Below are positions 45,941 to 56,705 of a stretch of 64,000 nucleotides of DNA, piece by piece. The translations under genes were made by a program, and so were the position numbers. The number at the start of each line of letters is the position of its first letter. Positions within the stretch are counted from its first letter, which is position 1. Source of the stretch: Manis javanica (Eukaryota; Chordata; Mammalia; Pholidota; Manidae). The stretch is taken from positions 22,647,501 to 22,711,500 of the forward strand of contig NC_133157.1 of assembly GCF_040802235.1 (NCBI RefSeq). Reading direction: 5' to 3'. The notes under the pieces were generated by a model, which was not told where the DNA came from, ran no database searches, and worked only from the letters and a program-made list of their open reading frames with translations.

Positions 45941-46130
45941 TAGGGCTAGACTGTTTCTTCAGGCCATCCAGGTAATCCAGGATAATCCCTCCACCTTAAA
46001 CCCCTTAAATTAATCACATCTGCAAAGTCCCTAAACCACATAAGTAACCTATTCACAAAATCTGGGGATTGGGATATGGACGTCTTTGCGAGACCATTAT
46101 TCAGTCTTCCACAGCACTCCTGGCTACACA
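45940..46130 (+). repeat. Ancient interspersed repeat, family not named
   Basis: AATCCCTCCACCTTAAACCC, TTAATCACATCTGCAAAGTC, GGGGATTGGGATATGGACGT, CCATTATTCAGTCTTCCACA is a recurring mammalian repeat ending that I cannot name. Confidence 0.5.
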
Positions 46131-46324
46131 GTAGGACATGGGCTATCCTTAGAAAGCAGATTGGGCAATTTTGAAAATCAACTTGCTGATAGTATTCTAT
46201 TAAGTCTGGTGGGGAGGAGAGCAGAGTGGGCACCTGATGGCTGACTGAAGATGCCCCTAGGAGAATCCTTCCACACGGGAGAACCCCTGTAAAGGGAACC
46301 TTTGGCAACAAGGGATGATACTGG

Positions 46325-46500
46325 CTCTGCCATCCAGGAGCTCTGAGACCCCAGAGCAAGCATATTACTTCCTTAAGCCCCAAATTCCACCTAAGTCAGT
46401 GGAGATAAATAAAACTACCTGGAAGGGCTAGAGTGAGGATTAATGAAAATATCATTCATGAAATCTCCTAAGACAGTGCCTGCTCCTCAGTGTCTATTTT
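46325..46500 (+). repeat. MIR SINE remnant
   Basis: CTGGCTCTGCCATCCAGGAG, AAGCATATTACTTCCTTAAG, GTGAGGATTAATGAAAATAT, AGACAGTGCCTGCTCC: sense MIR. Confidence 0.75.
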
Positions 46501-46669
46501 GGAATGTCTCCTGAATTCATTGTTCCCTCTTTCTCTGTCCCTTTTGCTGTGGCCACTGCCACCATGCAGACCTCTCAGAAACTTTCACTGCCTGCCAGTC
46601 ATGCCACATGCTTCAACCTGGCAGCAGTTAGAAGGAACAGCTTTGAAACCTTGCACACAAGCCCCTAAT

Positions 46670-46796
46670 AACCATCATATCTGGAGCAACTCTCTTAAGC
46701 TCTCTAAGCCTCAATTTCCTTCTCTGTACAGTGAGGATAAAACCATCTACCTAACCAGATTGTCCTGAGGATTAAGTGAGATGATGAATGGAAAGG
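46670..46796 (+). repeat. MIR SINE, left part (interrupted by an LTR)
   Basis: CTCTAAGCCTCAATTTCCTT, CTGTACAGTGAGGATAAAAC and CTGAGGATTAAGTGAGATGA are sense MIR. It is cut at GGAAAGG by the LTR at 46797 and resumes after 47253 with GTTTAGCACAGTGTCAGGCC. Confidence 0.85.
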
Positions 46797-47253
46797 TGTG
46801 GATAAAATGAGAGTTCCTGCGGCCAGGATTCTCACCTGGCCGTGTTGACTAGCTCACTGCACACCTGTGGGCAATACATGGTGTTGACTCTATAAAAAGA
46901 GTTGTGCCCAGTGCTCTGGGCACTACACGGTGGCAGGGCTGCAAAGCTGCGGGAGAGCAGAGCAGAGGCTGGAGTGGTGGCAGTGCCGAGAACAGAAGCC
47001 CAGAGGCCGGCTGTGCAGGACTACTGTGCAGAGAGGCCCAGGACAGCTGTGTGGACAGAGGGGCCCAGAGGCAGACACAGGCTTTCTGCCTGCAGACTCG
47101 CTCTGACTGAATGGGATTTTAGTGACTGACCTGCCACCTGGAAATAAACTTGGGTATAACCCTTCCACCCCCAAGAACGTTTTGCTGTCAATTTCTTTGG
47201 TCACACTGAATCCATAGCGAACTTGCCCGAGGCTGAAACCCATTGGCAAGACA
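46797..47253 (+). mobile_element. Solo LTR, copy 2, inserted in a MIR
   Basis: Begins TGTGGATAAAATG and ends GGCAAGACA. It is flanked by a perfect 5-bp duplication AAAGG at 46792-46796 and 47254-47258. TATAAAAA at 46891-46898 and AATAAA at 47143-47148 mark promoter and polyadenylation signals. It is 38 bp longer than copy 1 at 31035, mostly in the G/A-rich R region where a short GAGGCCCAG-type unit recurs. A 5-bp duplication suits a beta- or ERVK-like integrase, or one of several others. Confidence 0.9.
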
Positions 47254-47305
47254 AAAGGGTTTAGCACAGTGTCAGGCCCAAAAAGTGGTGTTATTCTTCT
47301 TCAGA
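47254..47305 (+). repeat. MIR SINE, right part
   Basis: AAAGGGTTTAGCACAGTGTC, then AGGCCCAAAAAGTGGTGTTA completes the MIR 3' end broken at 46796. Confidence 0.8.
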
Positions 47306-47880
47306 GGCCTGACCTTCTCTCAGCAACACTGGACAACTCACTTCTCCATGAAGCAGGCCTTGAGGAGCACTGTTTATAAACACTTCTCTCCATATAAATA
47401 TCTCTTTCCACTTCCCATACTCTCAGTGTGTTCTGTTCTACTCTGCTTCCCAGGAGCCTTTACTAGCCTTCTCAGTTACGGCTATTGATGTTTCTGCCTC
47501 AATACTGGGCACGAGTTCCCTGAGGAAAGGTGCTTTCTGAGGAAAGGTGCTTTCTGCGTACGTAGTAGGTTGGAAAAGTACTCCCCTTCCTTGTCAGGCT
47601 TCAGCTTCCTTATTTGGAATGAGTTCACTGGCTTGGAATGGATGAAAGGGCCCTCCTAGCTCTGAGTTTTTACAGTTGACAAAACTTAAGCAGCGGGGAC
47701 CTTATGTAGAGCCCCTAAAAACCCCTCTCCTTTCTCAGAATGGCAAACTGAGGGCCCAGTAGGGCCTTCACTCAATGCTACTCTCTCCCTGGCCTTCGGA
47801 TCAAGGTTTCCCAGGAGGAATACAGCCCTGTTCTTCTAACGAAGCGAGAGGAGACTCTCGGGCGTCTCCAGGGCTTGGGG
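47305..47880. other. Intergenic sequence upstream of the EPB41L4B island
   Basis: The 16-base unit GAGGAAAGGTGCTTTC is repeated in tandem at 47522-47537 and 47538-47553. Nothing else is recognised. Confidence 0.45.
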
Positions 47881-47889
47881 CGCCGGAAA

Positions 47890-47928
47890 CACGTGTGTGC
47901 TCACCTACGTGTACACACGTGAGCACAC
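47890..47928 (+). promoter_or_regulatory. E-box cluster within an inverted repeat, upstream of EPB41L4B
   Basis: CACGTG occurs at 47890-47895 and 47916-47921, with TACGTG at 47906-47911. GTGTGCTCAC (47895-47904) and GTGAGCACAC (47919-47928) form perfect 10-bp inverted arms around a 14-base spacer. It lies about 690 bases before the start codon at the island edge. CACGTG is the site class bound by bHLH-zip factors (MYC/MAX, USF), and ACGTG is the HIF core. Regulation is inference. Confidence 0.4.
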
Positions 47929-48030
47929 CTACAGCAGCAGGAGGCACTCAGGCCGGCAGGGGGCAGCACAGACCCGGTTTGCAATAACCCGGCGCAGCCC
48001 CGAGGGAGGAGGGCGTGCTGCAGTCCCGGC

Positions 48031-48050
48031 GGTGGTGGTGGTGGTGGTGG
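48031..48050 (+). repeat. GGT triplet microsatellite
   Basis: Six GGT units plus GG, followed by CGGCGG, in the CpG island about 570 bases before the EPB41L4B ATG. Confidence 0.9.
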
Positions 48051-48614
48051 CGGCGGCTGGAGGTGCAGCCTCCCAGGTGGGAGGCGGGGGCTGCGGGCGC
48101 AGGAAAAGGCGCCTTGGGAGCTGGCGCTCGGCGGGGCCTCCTCCGGCCGCCGGCGCGGCGCGGCGAGTGGGAGCGAGCGCGCCTAGAGCACGCAGGCGCC
48201 CTGCTCCGGCTGGCCCTCGGCCGGCGCGCGGCGCGGGAGCAGCCCGCAACCCGCAGCCCGCGCCCCGCGCAGTCCCCGGGCCGCCCGCGGCCGGCCGTCG
48301 GCAGCAGCGGCTCCGCGGCAAGCGCAGGCCGCCGGCCCGGGAGGGCGCTCGCGGCGGCGGCGGCAGCGGGACGGCCCTGGGGCCGCCCCGAGCGCGCCCT
48401 CCCGCCTGCGGCCACTCGCAGCCGGCGCTGGCTGGGCCGGCGCGCCCCGCAGGCAGCCAGAGCGCGGCCTCGGCCTCGGCGGGAACGAGCCCCGGGCCGC
48501 AGCTCGCTGGAGGCGGCGGCAGCCGCGGGAACTGACGGCGTCGCGGGGCGCTCCTGGGCGGCGGCGCAGCGGCAGCCGCGCAGGGGGCGGAGGCAGGGGG
48601 CGCCCCCAGCCAGG

Positions 48615-48911
48615 ATGCTGCGGTTCCTGCGCCGGACCTTTGGCCGCCGCTCCATGCAGCGCTACGCGCGGGGCGCGGCAGGGCGCGGGGCCGCCGGGCT
48701 GGGGGACGAGCGCGACGGGGGGCCGCGGGGGGGCCCGGCCGCCGCCTCGACGCTGCCCGCCGCGCCCGGGGGCAGCGTGTTCCCCCCCGGTGGCGGGCCC
48801 CTGCTGACAGGCGGCGCGGCCGTGCACATCTCTGCCGCCGGCTCAGCCAAGGCCACACTCTACTGCCGCGTCTTCCTGCTCGACGGGACCGAAGTGAGCG
48901 TGGACTTGCCG
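48615..48911 (+). CDS. EPB41L4B: EPB41L4B first coding exon
   Basis: The exon holds 99 codons from ATG (48615) to a phase-0 donor CCG|GTGAGT. The protein starts MLRFLRRTFGRRSMQRYARG, has a Gly/Ala/Pro-rich linker, then GGAAVHISAAGSAKATLYCR and VFLLDGTEVSVDLP. The last part is the first strands of a FERM F1 lobe. EPB41L4B (EHM2/LULU2) is a 4.1-family FERM protein at the plasma membrane and cell junctions that promotes actomyosin activity through p114RhoGEF. The start is well supported: it is the first ATG after at least 670 bases without one, it has A at -3, and the basic N-terminus is that of the family. Later exons lie downstream of the window. Confidence 0.94.
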
Positions 48912-51419
48912 GTGAGTGACGGCCGGGTTCGGGGCACTGGCACCCCGCGCCCCCGGGGCAGCTCCCCTCTGCCACTGCTTCCCTTTGGGGCTCTGCCCCT
49001 TCCCCCGCGAGCACTCCCTAGCCCGGGTTCCGTCTCGGGCCACCCTGCCCCTGCCTCTCCCGGGGCCCCATCCCTGGCTCGCCCCCTCCTTGGCACAGGG
49101 CTCTGAGTCGCGCCTTCTCTGGCTGCCACCTCGTCCTTTGGGCCTCACTCTCTCCCTGGCGCACCAAGTCCCCTTGTCCCTAGTCCCCGCCCCCTGGTGC
49201 CGGTGGCCGGTGTTCCCCGTACGCCCCCAGGTTCCGGCGGAGGCCTTCTCGGTTAGACAATCTCAGCTCATTGCAGTGCGGGGTGGCCCGCTTGCCGCCC
49301 CCCAGAGCTCGCCACCAGGCCTTGGTAAAACGGCAGGGAGGAGCTGCCCGGCAGGTGCCCCAAGTTTAGCAGGGAGGCAGGGGACCATTTCTCCTCCTCC
49401 CAGATTCCCCTCTCGGCGCCTCCGCCCCCACCCCCATGCCCAAAAGCCCCTCCGGCCACAGCTTCGCAGGGGGTTGGCCGACTTGGGAGCCAACTCCAGA
49501 ACGACTGTCTCGGACCTGGCCAACTTGGCGCCGGCAGAGCCCTTGCTGGGGCGCTCGGAGTCGGCCCCGGGGCCTGGCACGCGGGACGTTCCTCCCGGCA
49601 ACCTGCGTGGTGCTGCCGAGGCACCCCAGGGCGGCGGCACCGGGGTTTAAGTCCCGGGCCACCAGGCCACAGGTGGTTGCACCCCGCCCCCTTCCAGCAG
49701 AGCTAGGCCTGCGCTGCTGTCCCCGCCAGGACGTCCAGCAATCAAGGAGCCTTTCTAGCCGAAGGGCCAGATCTGATCAAGTCAAATCTGCACATTAATG
49801 GGGCGCCTACCGCGCACCGGGCGCTGCGGCAGACAGCGCCTTTGGGAATCTTTGGGTGTGACGGAGGGGACAGCAATGATTGGGGCTTTAGATGAATGTT
49901 ACAGATCATCCCGAGGGTTTCAAGGCAAAAAAATAACATGCCCGGACTTCCAAAGAAAGCATTAGGCCTTCCTGGAAGAGGGAATTTAATTTTCTGGACT
50001 TCCTGAACATGTAAGGGTTTTAGACAGATGGGAAAATCAAAGCTTGCCTGACCTGGAGTTTGATACAGCTTCCCTGAACAGGCTTCATTTTGAGACATTT
50101 TCAGTTTATGGCAATTTTATTTTTTGTGGCTTCTCGTGTTCTCTATAGGATATAGACTTAATGATAATACTGTTCTGGGGCCTTTTTATTCATGGAAAAG
50201 GAGCTATATTCTGGTGCTTAAACCGTTGTTTTAAAATTGCATTAAAATGTAACTGTTTCCCAAGATTGAGGCTGTCCAGCTTTTATGCAGCGGGGAGGGG
50301 AGGCCTAAAGAGCCGGGAGGAGTGGACAGGTAGGCAGCTTGTGTGTGGAGAGGAGTGGCGCATTTTGTATCTCAGATGTGGGAAAGCAGTGCTCTCCGTG
50401 GGAACTTTGACAGTGCTCCTTGCTGATGGCTTTCTTGTCTGTTCCCCAGGGATGATTGGTTTATAAAATGTATTGCTTCTGTCGGGTTTGTGCGACAGGT
50501 GTAAGTTGGTGTTTGTGGAGTGAAAAATGCAAACTGAATAAAGGGCATGCATGGTAAATAGATCCTAACAGGTATGCAAGTGAACAGGTGGGGGCAGGAA
50601 TGCTGATTTATTAAAGCTGATGGCGCAAAGGGGAGAAGGATATTTGGATCTTAAAAGGTTTCTTCACCTCGTAAAAATTTCCTTGATGAAAGAATTTACC
50701 ACGTTTTCTTTTAATGGCAGATTTCTTGGTGCTTAAGATGTGATTTCATGAACCCTTCATTTTACTTATACACACACGAATACACCCTGTCCAAAGGCAA
50801 ATAAAAAGCAAATGCTGGTTTTTCTCATGTGAACCCTCAGGGAAGAAAGATGAAGAAAAATCACCTGTGAGCACAGCTCATCGATTTGAAGATTTACTAG
50901 ATATTAGAACTGCATCACACAGTCTCTTGCACTAGTCTTTCCAGATTGGAGTTTTAGTTTCTGTAATTAAATCTTGGAGTTCGGAGGTTATCACCAGACA
51001 ACCAGCTCCCGATGAATTAGTAGCATGCCCGCTCAGCGCCGTTTCACCGGGCTCACTCTTTATGCTGTCTTCTTTGGCATTTAGCCCCACATGTCAGTAT
51101 TCTCTTCTGTATTCCTGGATTTCTACTGCTGCCTGGGCTCTGGTGTTGCACAGATAGGATTCACCTTTGGCCGCCATACACCTAAGCTGGGTTTTCTCTC
51201 CTGTCACTTCCACAGGCACCAGGGCACTTGCCAGGCAGACTATGGCTCCTTTGTAATTAAAACACTCTGGTGGTGGTAACTTTGAGAATTCCTTTGCTCA
51301 GCATACTCAAAGTAGTTATGCAGTGCCATAAACCATTTTATTAGCCCTAGGCAGGACACTTGTGTTCTTCAGTGGCCTCAAACACACCACCACCCGCAGT
51401 GTGACTATGCCAGGGCACG

Positions 51420-51560
51420 TCAGTCTTCAGTCAATATTTACTGGGCGTCTCCAATGTGCCCAGCATTGTGCCGTGGGCACAAAGGTGAAAGAGGTGGTCT
51501 GAAGCCATTGGGAAACATAGGTAGAAACTCATCTTTTTATTCCAAGTGATGCTAAGTAAT
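51420..51560 (+). repeat. Old LINE/MIR-class tail
   Basis: TTCAGTCAATATTTACTGGG, CCAATGTGCCCAGCATTGTG and CAAAGGTGAAAGAGGTGGT match the widespread mammalian tract that reads as a diverged CR1/L2-class end. Class uncertain. Confidence 0.5.
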
Positions 51561-52439
51561 ATGACAGGCTCGCCCAGATGTGGTGCTGGGGAATGGATGA
51601 ATTATCCTGGAGACTTTGACGCTTGAGATCATAGGATCCTAAATCCAGAGTCCCTTGTGCATTTTTAGAATACCTGCTGTGTCAAGTCCGCTTCTTGACT
51701 GTGCCTTGGCCCAGTTGTTATATGTAATGCAGGAAGAAGCAACTGCAATTGTCTTCTACAGGCTCTCTGACAGGGTCTGGAGCCCCCTTGTCTGATGGTG
51801 GGCTGCGTCCCCTAGCACACCTGTGTGTTCTCCTTTGCTGTGGACAGTCAATAGTTTCTCAGTCTTTGAGAAAATGTGACTAGAGGATCCTTTTAAAAAC
51901 CCATCTATAGCCTGCAGTCTAAAATGGACCTGCTGTGCAAGCCCCGTTTCCAGGGGAGCCCTTAGCTCACCCTAGAAATGAGTGCCTCCCTGAGCCACTC
52001 CTCTTCAGGAAGCCTGGCCCTGCCGTGGAAGGTGCCTCCCTCGGGTTAGCCCTAACCTGCCTTCAGGTGTGGCCTGGTCAGAGCTGGGCAAGACTCCCTC
52101 TGCCTACCTGGGCACTTCCGTTCTGTTAATGCCTCTGAAGATCCCATTAGTGTGCTTGGCAGTGGGGTCCCCGTGGACTCCTATCAGCTCTCTGTTGACC
52201 AAATCCCAGGCATTGCTTTTGCTCGTGTGGCTGTTGCTCAGCCCCATCTCCCTCCTTCCCCGTGCACACAGCCTTTCAGCAGAACCCCTTAGGATGTGGC
52301 TAGCTGGTTAGCACTCCCACCAGGCCTTGGAGGGCACAGCTTCTTGGCCGGTATGGCTGTGGTACAGTTGTCGCGGTATGTGGACCTCAACGTTGACTCA
52401 CTAGAGTGGTGTCCAAGCATGGGTGCTCCAGACTTAGAA

Positions 52440-52610
52440 CACCCACATTCGGATGTTACAGTTGGCTGCGTAGCCCTGGGCAACTTCTGCTCTCTGAGCA
52501 TCAATTTTCCAGTCTTTAAAATGGGGATGTTGGGAAGGTTACATGACAGGAAGTATATAAGAATCCTCAGGAAACAGCAGGATGCTGGAGGGTTATTACT
52601 AGTGGGTTAT
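52440..52610 (+). repeat. MIR SINE remnant
   Basis: GTAGCCCTGGGCAACTTCTG, CTCTGAGCATCAATTTTCCA, AAAATGGGGATGTTGGGAAG, AGTATATAAGAATCC follow sense MIR. Confidence 0.82.
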
Positions 52611-53202
52611 AATCTTACACACTTCTCAACTCCTTATCTTTGGCCTATGGAAAGAGTTTGGAAAAATTTCTAGTAATGGACTAAAAAAAAAAAAAGCTGT
52701 GGCAGGAAGGTGATGACACTTTGCCTGGTTGGTGGGAATTGGAAGTTGGATATGGTATGAGAGATGCTTTATTAAAGTTTCACTTTGGATAATAAAAGAA
52801 TCCCCCCAGACCCACCCTTCTCCAAATAAAGAGAAAAATGCAGGTTCTTAGAATTTTAGGCCTGGAACCTCTGATGGCAACAGAATGTACATGATACAGC
52901 ATAAAGATCATATACCTTATTTTGGAGGTAAAAGGGACCCTAGACAGCACATACACCCCTATAGTGTATATGGGACACTTAGGCCTGTGGATATAATGTG
53001 ACTTCCCTTTAGTCACTCAGTGGGGGTTTGGAATAGACTTTTTTGGGAACCCTGATTGTCTAGCCTTTGGAGGTGAGTGTAGGATCAGCAGCAGGCAGAT
53101 CAGCCCCTGATCCTAACACAGTATCATAGTAGGGAGGCAGGATGTGTTTCTGGCCATTTAAAGTAGGACACATTTTCCAGACAATCGGAAATTCTAGCAA
53201 AA

Positions 53203-53378
53203 TGGTTCTCTGATGTCAGTGTACTTAAAGTTCATCTGGGATTTTCTTTTCTCTGGTTAAAATTCCCAGAGCCCATTCCCAGAATTTCTGATTGAGTAGT
53301 TCAGGAAGCTGGATTTTTAACAACCAGTAATTCTGTTGAATGTTGTACCTTCACATCCTTTGAAAACCACCGGCTCTA
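53203..53378 (+). repeat. MER5-type hAT remnant
   Basis: TGGTTCTCTGATGTCAGTGT at the left, CCCAGAATTTCTGATTGAGT in the middle, and CTTTGAAAACCACCGG at the right are a diverged MER5A pattern with inverted ends. Confidence 0.75.
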
Positions 53379-53484
53379 GACCTAAGAACAGAGGGCAGCC
53401 ACACTGGGCAGTAAAACCACTGTAGGCAGTGGCGCAGGGACGGGGGTACTGGCCACCTTTGAGTATCACACCTGAGCTTCAGAT

Positions 53485-53660
53485 TGCCATATTGGCCACA
53501 GTGGGGTGGAGGCTGGGCCAGTTATGCTATTGCAGTAGTCCATGTGACAGGGTGATGAGGGCCTGGCTTGGAGAAGGGGTCAGAGTGCCAGAGCCAGTGG
53601 CAGGTGGGGTCAGTTGCGTGTAGGAGGGAGAGGAAGGTGGAGGTGTGGTGGACTCCAGCT
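53485..53660 (-). repeat. L2-type LINE remnant
   Basis: GCTATTGCAGTAGTCCATGT followed by GGTGATGAGGGCCTGGCTTG is a hallmark of a common antisense L2-associated stretch. Confidence 0.55.
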
Positions 53661-55724
53661 TGGAGGGCAGGAGTATCTTAACCCTCACTTAATGGGGAGA
53701 AATGGGAATCACATGAGACACCCCAGGAAACAGGAGAAGGCAGCTTCTCATTTCTGCCCTCCTGCAGAGGCTGGGGGACATGGACCCCCTGCCTGATCCT
53801 AGGCTTCTGGGTGCTTGCTTTTTCCTGCCGGAGGGAAAGATAATGGCTGAAGATGGCCCTCCAGTGCTTACCCCATCCCCTTCCCAGACTGGGAATGAGA
53901 TCCCAGGGAGCACTGGATACCTTCATGAGTTTGTGTATTTTTTTTTTACCAAAATCTTTGTTTTAAAGGTGGGCACTTGGGCGGTGGGAAAGAGAGAGGT
54001 GGACGGTGAACATCCTTCCCAAATGGGATATGGGATATGGGTGTGATCACTAAGTCTGGTTTCACACCTGCTGATTGTCAGTGTTAGTAGGGGGCGGGGT
54101 CTGGCTGCCTGCCTCTCTTGCGCCAGTAATGTGACCCTGCACTGGTCCAGGACTGAACAAATATTAACTTGCTAAGCACTTTCACGTGCATAATCTCATT
54201 GAATTCTGTCCCTGGTGCACCGCTGTGGATGAAGGCACAGGTCTGTTTAATTTTGAAATAGCAAAACATCAGGGGGAGGGTGAAGAACTTTCCCTTAAAT
54301 TCTTACATAGGGATTTAGGAAAAAATCTCAGTAACTACAGAAATCCTCTGCCCACGATTTGTCCTCAAAACACATGTCCCATCCTCCTTCACTGCCCGAC
54401 TCTGCGCCATCGTTTCCGCTCTGCGTGGAGTGCTCTCTTCAGCGGGAGTCTGGTTCCAGCCACACTCAGGTTTCCATCTCCGGCCCCCAGCCACTGCCTG
54501 CAGGCAGGGTCGGCTGTAGATCATCTTGGTGGTGGGTTTTTATTTTTTCAGGTTGGCGTGTGCTTTTGTCCCCTGCTTTCATTTCGTATGAGAACATGCT
54601 TAAAGCAGGAAGATTAGAAAATACAGAGAAGTTGAAAACATCATCTAAAATTCCATCCGAGATAACAGCTCTTAAAATTGTGGTGTGTATCCATCTGTAG
54701 TTTTTTCTTTTTGTATTTAGGTGTGAGTACATATTTAAAATGATGAATTTATATGGTTGATAGAAGTCTGTCTCCTGACTCCTTTAGCACAGTTGGAAAG
54801 GGGTGGACCATACAGCTGAGTTTGTCAGGGTGGCAGCCCTTGCCCCCCTCCATCCCTTTCCATGTCCTGGGACCCTTAGCTGGGGTGGGGAGCTGGTTGG
54901 CCATCAGAGCTGTGTGCAGCCTACTGCCCCTGCCTGGGAGAGAAGCAAGCTCCCCATCCTGGGATTCCACCCCCACCCCCCGATCTCTGCTTTCTGGCAG
55001 GTTGAAAGTCCTGCTGATGTGGCCATAGAGTTCCCTTGCATCTCGAGGCTTGTGTTCTGAAGACCTGCTTTGGGGCAGTTGCTGCCCTCTCGCTTCGCTG
55101 TGCTCTGCTGCCGGCCAGAGCTGATCAGGCTGACACAGGCGGGAGCCTTGCTGGGTCCCATGTGCGCCCCTCCACCCCAGTCCTGCTCCTTCAGCAGCCT
55201 CTTTGACTTTTCTCTAGAGTTGGATTGATCTCACTAGTCCCACTTGATTTTAATTTCTGGTTTATTTTTTCAAGTTGTTTCCAAAATGTGTTTGTTGACC
55301 TGCTGTATAGTTTCATCAGCCAGCAAAGGCATATTGAGCACTTACCCTGCATTAGGCTCCCGGGAGGGATACCGGAGGGATGGGGTCACTCCACTCGGTG
55401 AGACCGTGTAGATAACATTAACCCCACATAAGGTAGTGCAGGGGGTGAGCAGCTGGGCTGTGGGGTGGAGTGGGAGATGGTTTGCTGTCTAAAATGACAT
55501 TTGTCCCAGAGGATGTATAGAATTCCTTATGGATTTGGCTGGAAGGTGGTGGGGTAAAGGAAACAGTAGGTGCACATGCATGGAGGATTGGGAGTCAGAA
55601 AATCCCATTCCCTGGGCTCTGGACTCCTTGGCATAAGGGGGAATTATGAGCTCCAGCTGTGCCCCTGAACCTTGAGTGAGTGAGTAGCCTCTGAACTGCA
55701 GGTAGGTGTCTGGAGCTAGTAAGA

Positions 55725-55930
55725 GCCAATGTGTACTGAGCATTTGCTGCCTGCCTGGTACTGCCCTAAGTGCATCAGTGACTGTCTAGTTGTATCCTCA
55801 CAAAAACTCTATTAATGGTCACTGTTGTTACCCCTGATTTGTAGAGGAGATAACTGGGGCTTTGCAAAAAAACTTGCCCCTGTCACATAGCTAGTAAAGG
55901 TAAACTCCGGCTTCGAGCTTGGAGAGTCTG
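55725..55930 (-). repeat. MIR SINE remnant
   Basis: TGTACTGAGCATTTGCTGCC, CTGGTACTGCCCTAAGTGCA, CCCCTGATTTGTAGAGGAGA, GTCACATAGCTAGTAAAGGT: antisense MIR, almost full length. Confidence 0.87.
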
Positions 55931-56423
55931 GCTGGAGGAGGTTTGTGGTCTGGGAAGGGCCTCTGACAGCATGATTGGGGATGACCTGGCTAGGTGGATG
56001 GGTCCTGAGCTTGCCCCAGATGGCCCCAGTGGATGGGGACCCCTGAGCCTCAGAAGGGCGTCCTTTGCAGGCCACTTGGGATTTCCAGAGGTCCGATTTA
56101 CATCTTTAGTCATACTCAGTGGGTGCAGATTTGCTCAGAGGGCAGTTGGGTTTGATGGCCATGATTCTCCAACACCGAGGTCAGAAGTAGGCTACATTTT
56201 GCAAAAGTGCTTCATAGAACAACACTAAAATTATCACAGAGAAAAGCATATTACATATTCCCGTCCTGCCACCTGTGCTTTTGTATCCATGTTTATAAGC
56301 ATGGTGTATGCTTTAAAAAAATGTTTTTTTTCCCTCAGTCTTCCTGACATGCTTCTCACCAGTTTGCTGCCCTGTTTTGTGCTTATTCTGGATAACTTAA
56401 ATGCCGCCCTCATTCTGTGCATG

Positions 56424-56443
56424 CGTGTGTGTGTGTGTGTGTA
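56424..56443. repeat. GT dinucleotide microsatellite
   Basis: About ten uninterrupted GT units after GCATGC, likely polymorphic in length. Confidence 0.9.
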
Positions 56444-56469
56444 TACTAAGTAAGTAATACCTGTCACTT

Positions 56470-56705
56470 GGGGTTAAAGGTTGATATGCAAAGCACCTGG
56501 CATCTTACCTGTCAGGCAGCCCTACCCCCAAGCCTGGCAGAGTCCCTTTTACTTCCTTTAATTGTCACTGCCTGGAAAGGTATTATTATCGCATTTACAC
56601 ACAGACTCAGGGAGCAGATGGCCTCGAACCACTCAGCTAGCAAGTGTGGTAGAGCCAGAAATGAATCTAGGCTTCCTGAGTCATTTTCCAGTGCTCTTGC
56701 CCCTG
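56470..56705 (-). repeat. MIR SINE remnant
   Basis: CGCATTTACACACAGACTCA, CACTCAGCTAGCAAGTGTGG, AGAGCCAGAAATGAATCTAG follow antisense MIR. Confidence 0.8.

Larger units (their letters stand above)
47950..49720 (+). promoter_or_regulatory. EPB41L4B: CpG island and TATA-less promoter of EPB41L4B
   Basis: CpG density rises sharply from about 47980, is extreme at 48100-48900, and fades by about 49720. GC-box-like GGGCGG and GGGGGCGGAG occur around 48557 and 48582. There is no TATAAA between 47880 and the ATG. The transcription start cannot be fixed from sequence, but it should lie inside the island upstream of 48615. A GGT run at 48031-48050 is part of the probable 5' UTR or proximal promoter. 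Confidence 0.85.

Noticed and set aside
48015-48614. A 200-residue N-terminal extension of EPB41L4B
   Set aside because: The codon at 48015 is GTG, not ATG. The peptide contains a tryptophan run from a GGT repeat, while the ATG at 48615 has a good context and the expected family N-terminus.
47929-49014. 361-codon open frame on the - strand across the CpG island
   Set aside because: No ATG-led, family-like protein. Stops are rare in such GC-rich DNA, and the real coding exon of EPB41L4B lies on the other strand in the same place.
48912-49106. Continuation of the EPB41L4B frame past 48911
   Set aside because: A consensus GTGAGT donor sits exactly after a FERM F1 strand, and the downstream translation has no FERM similarity.
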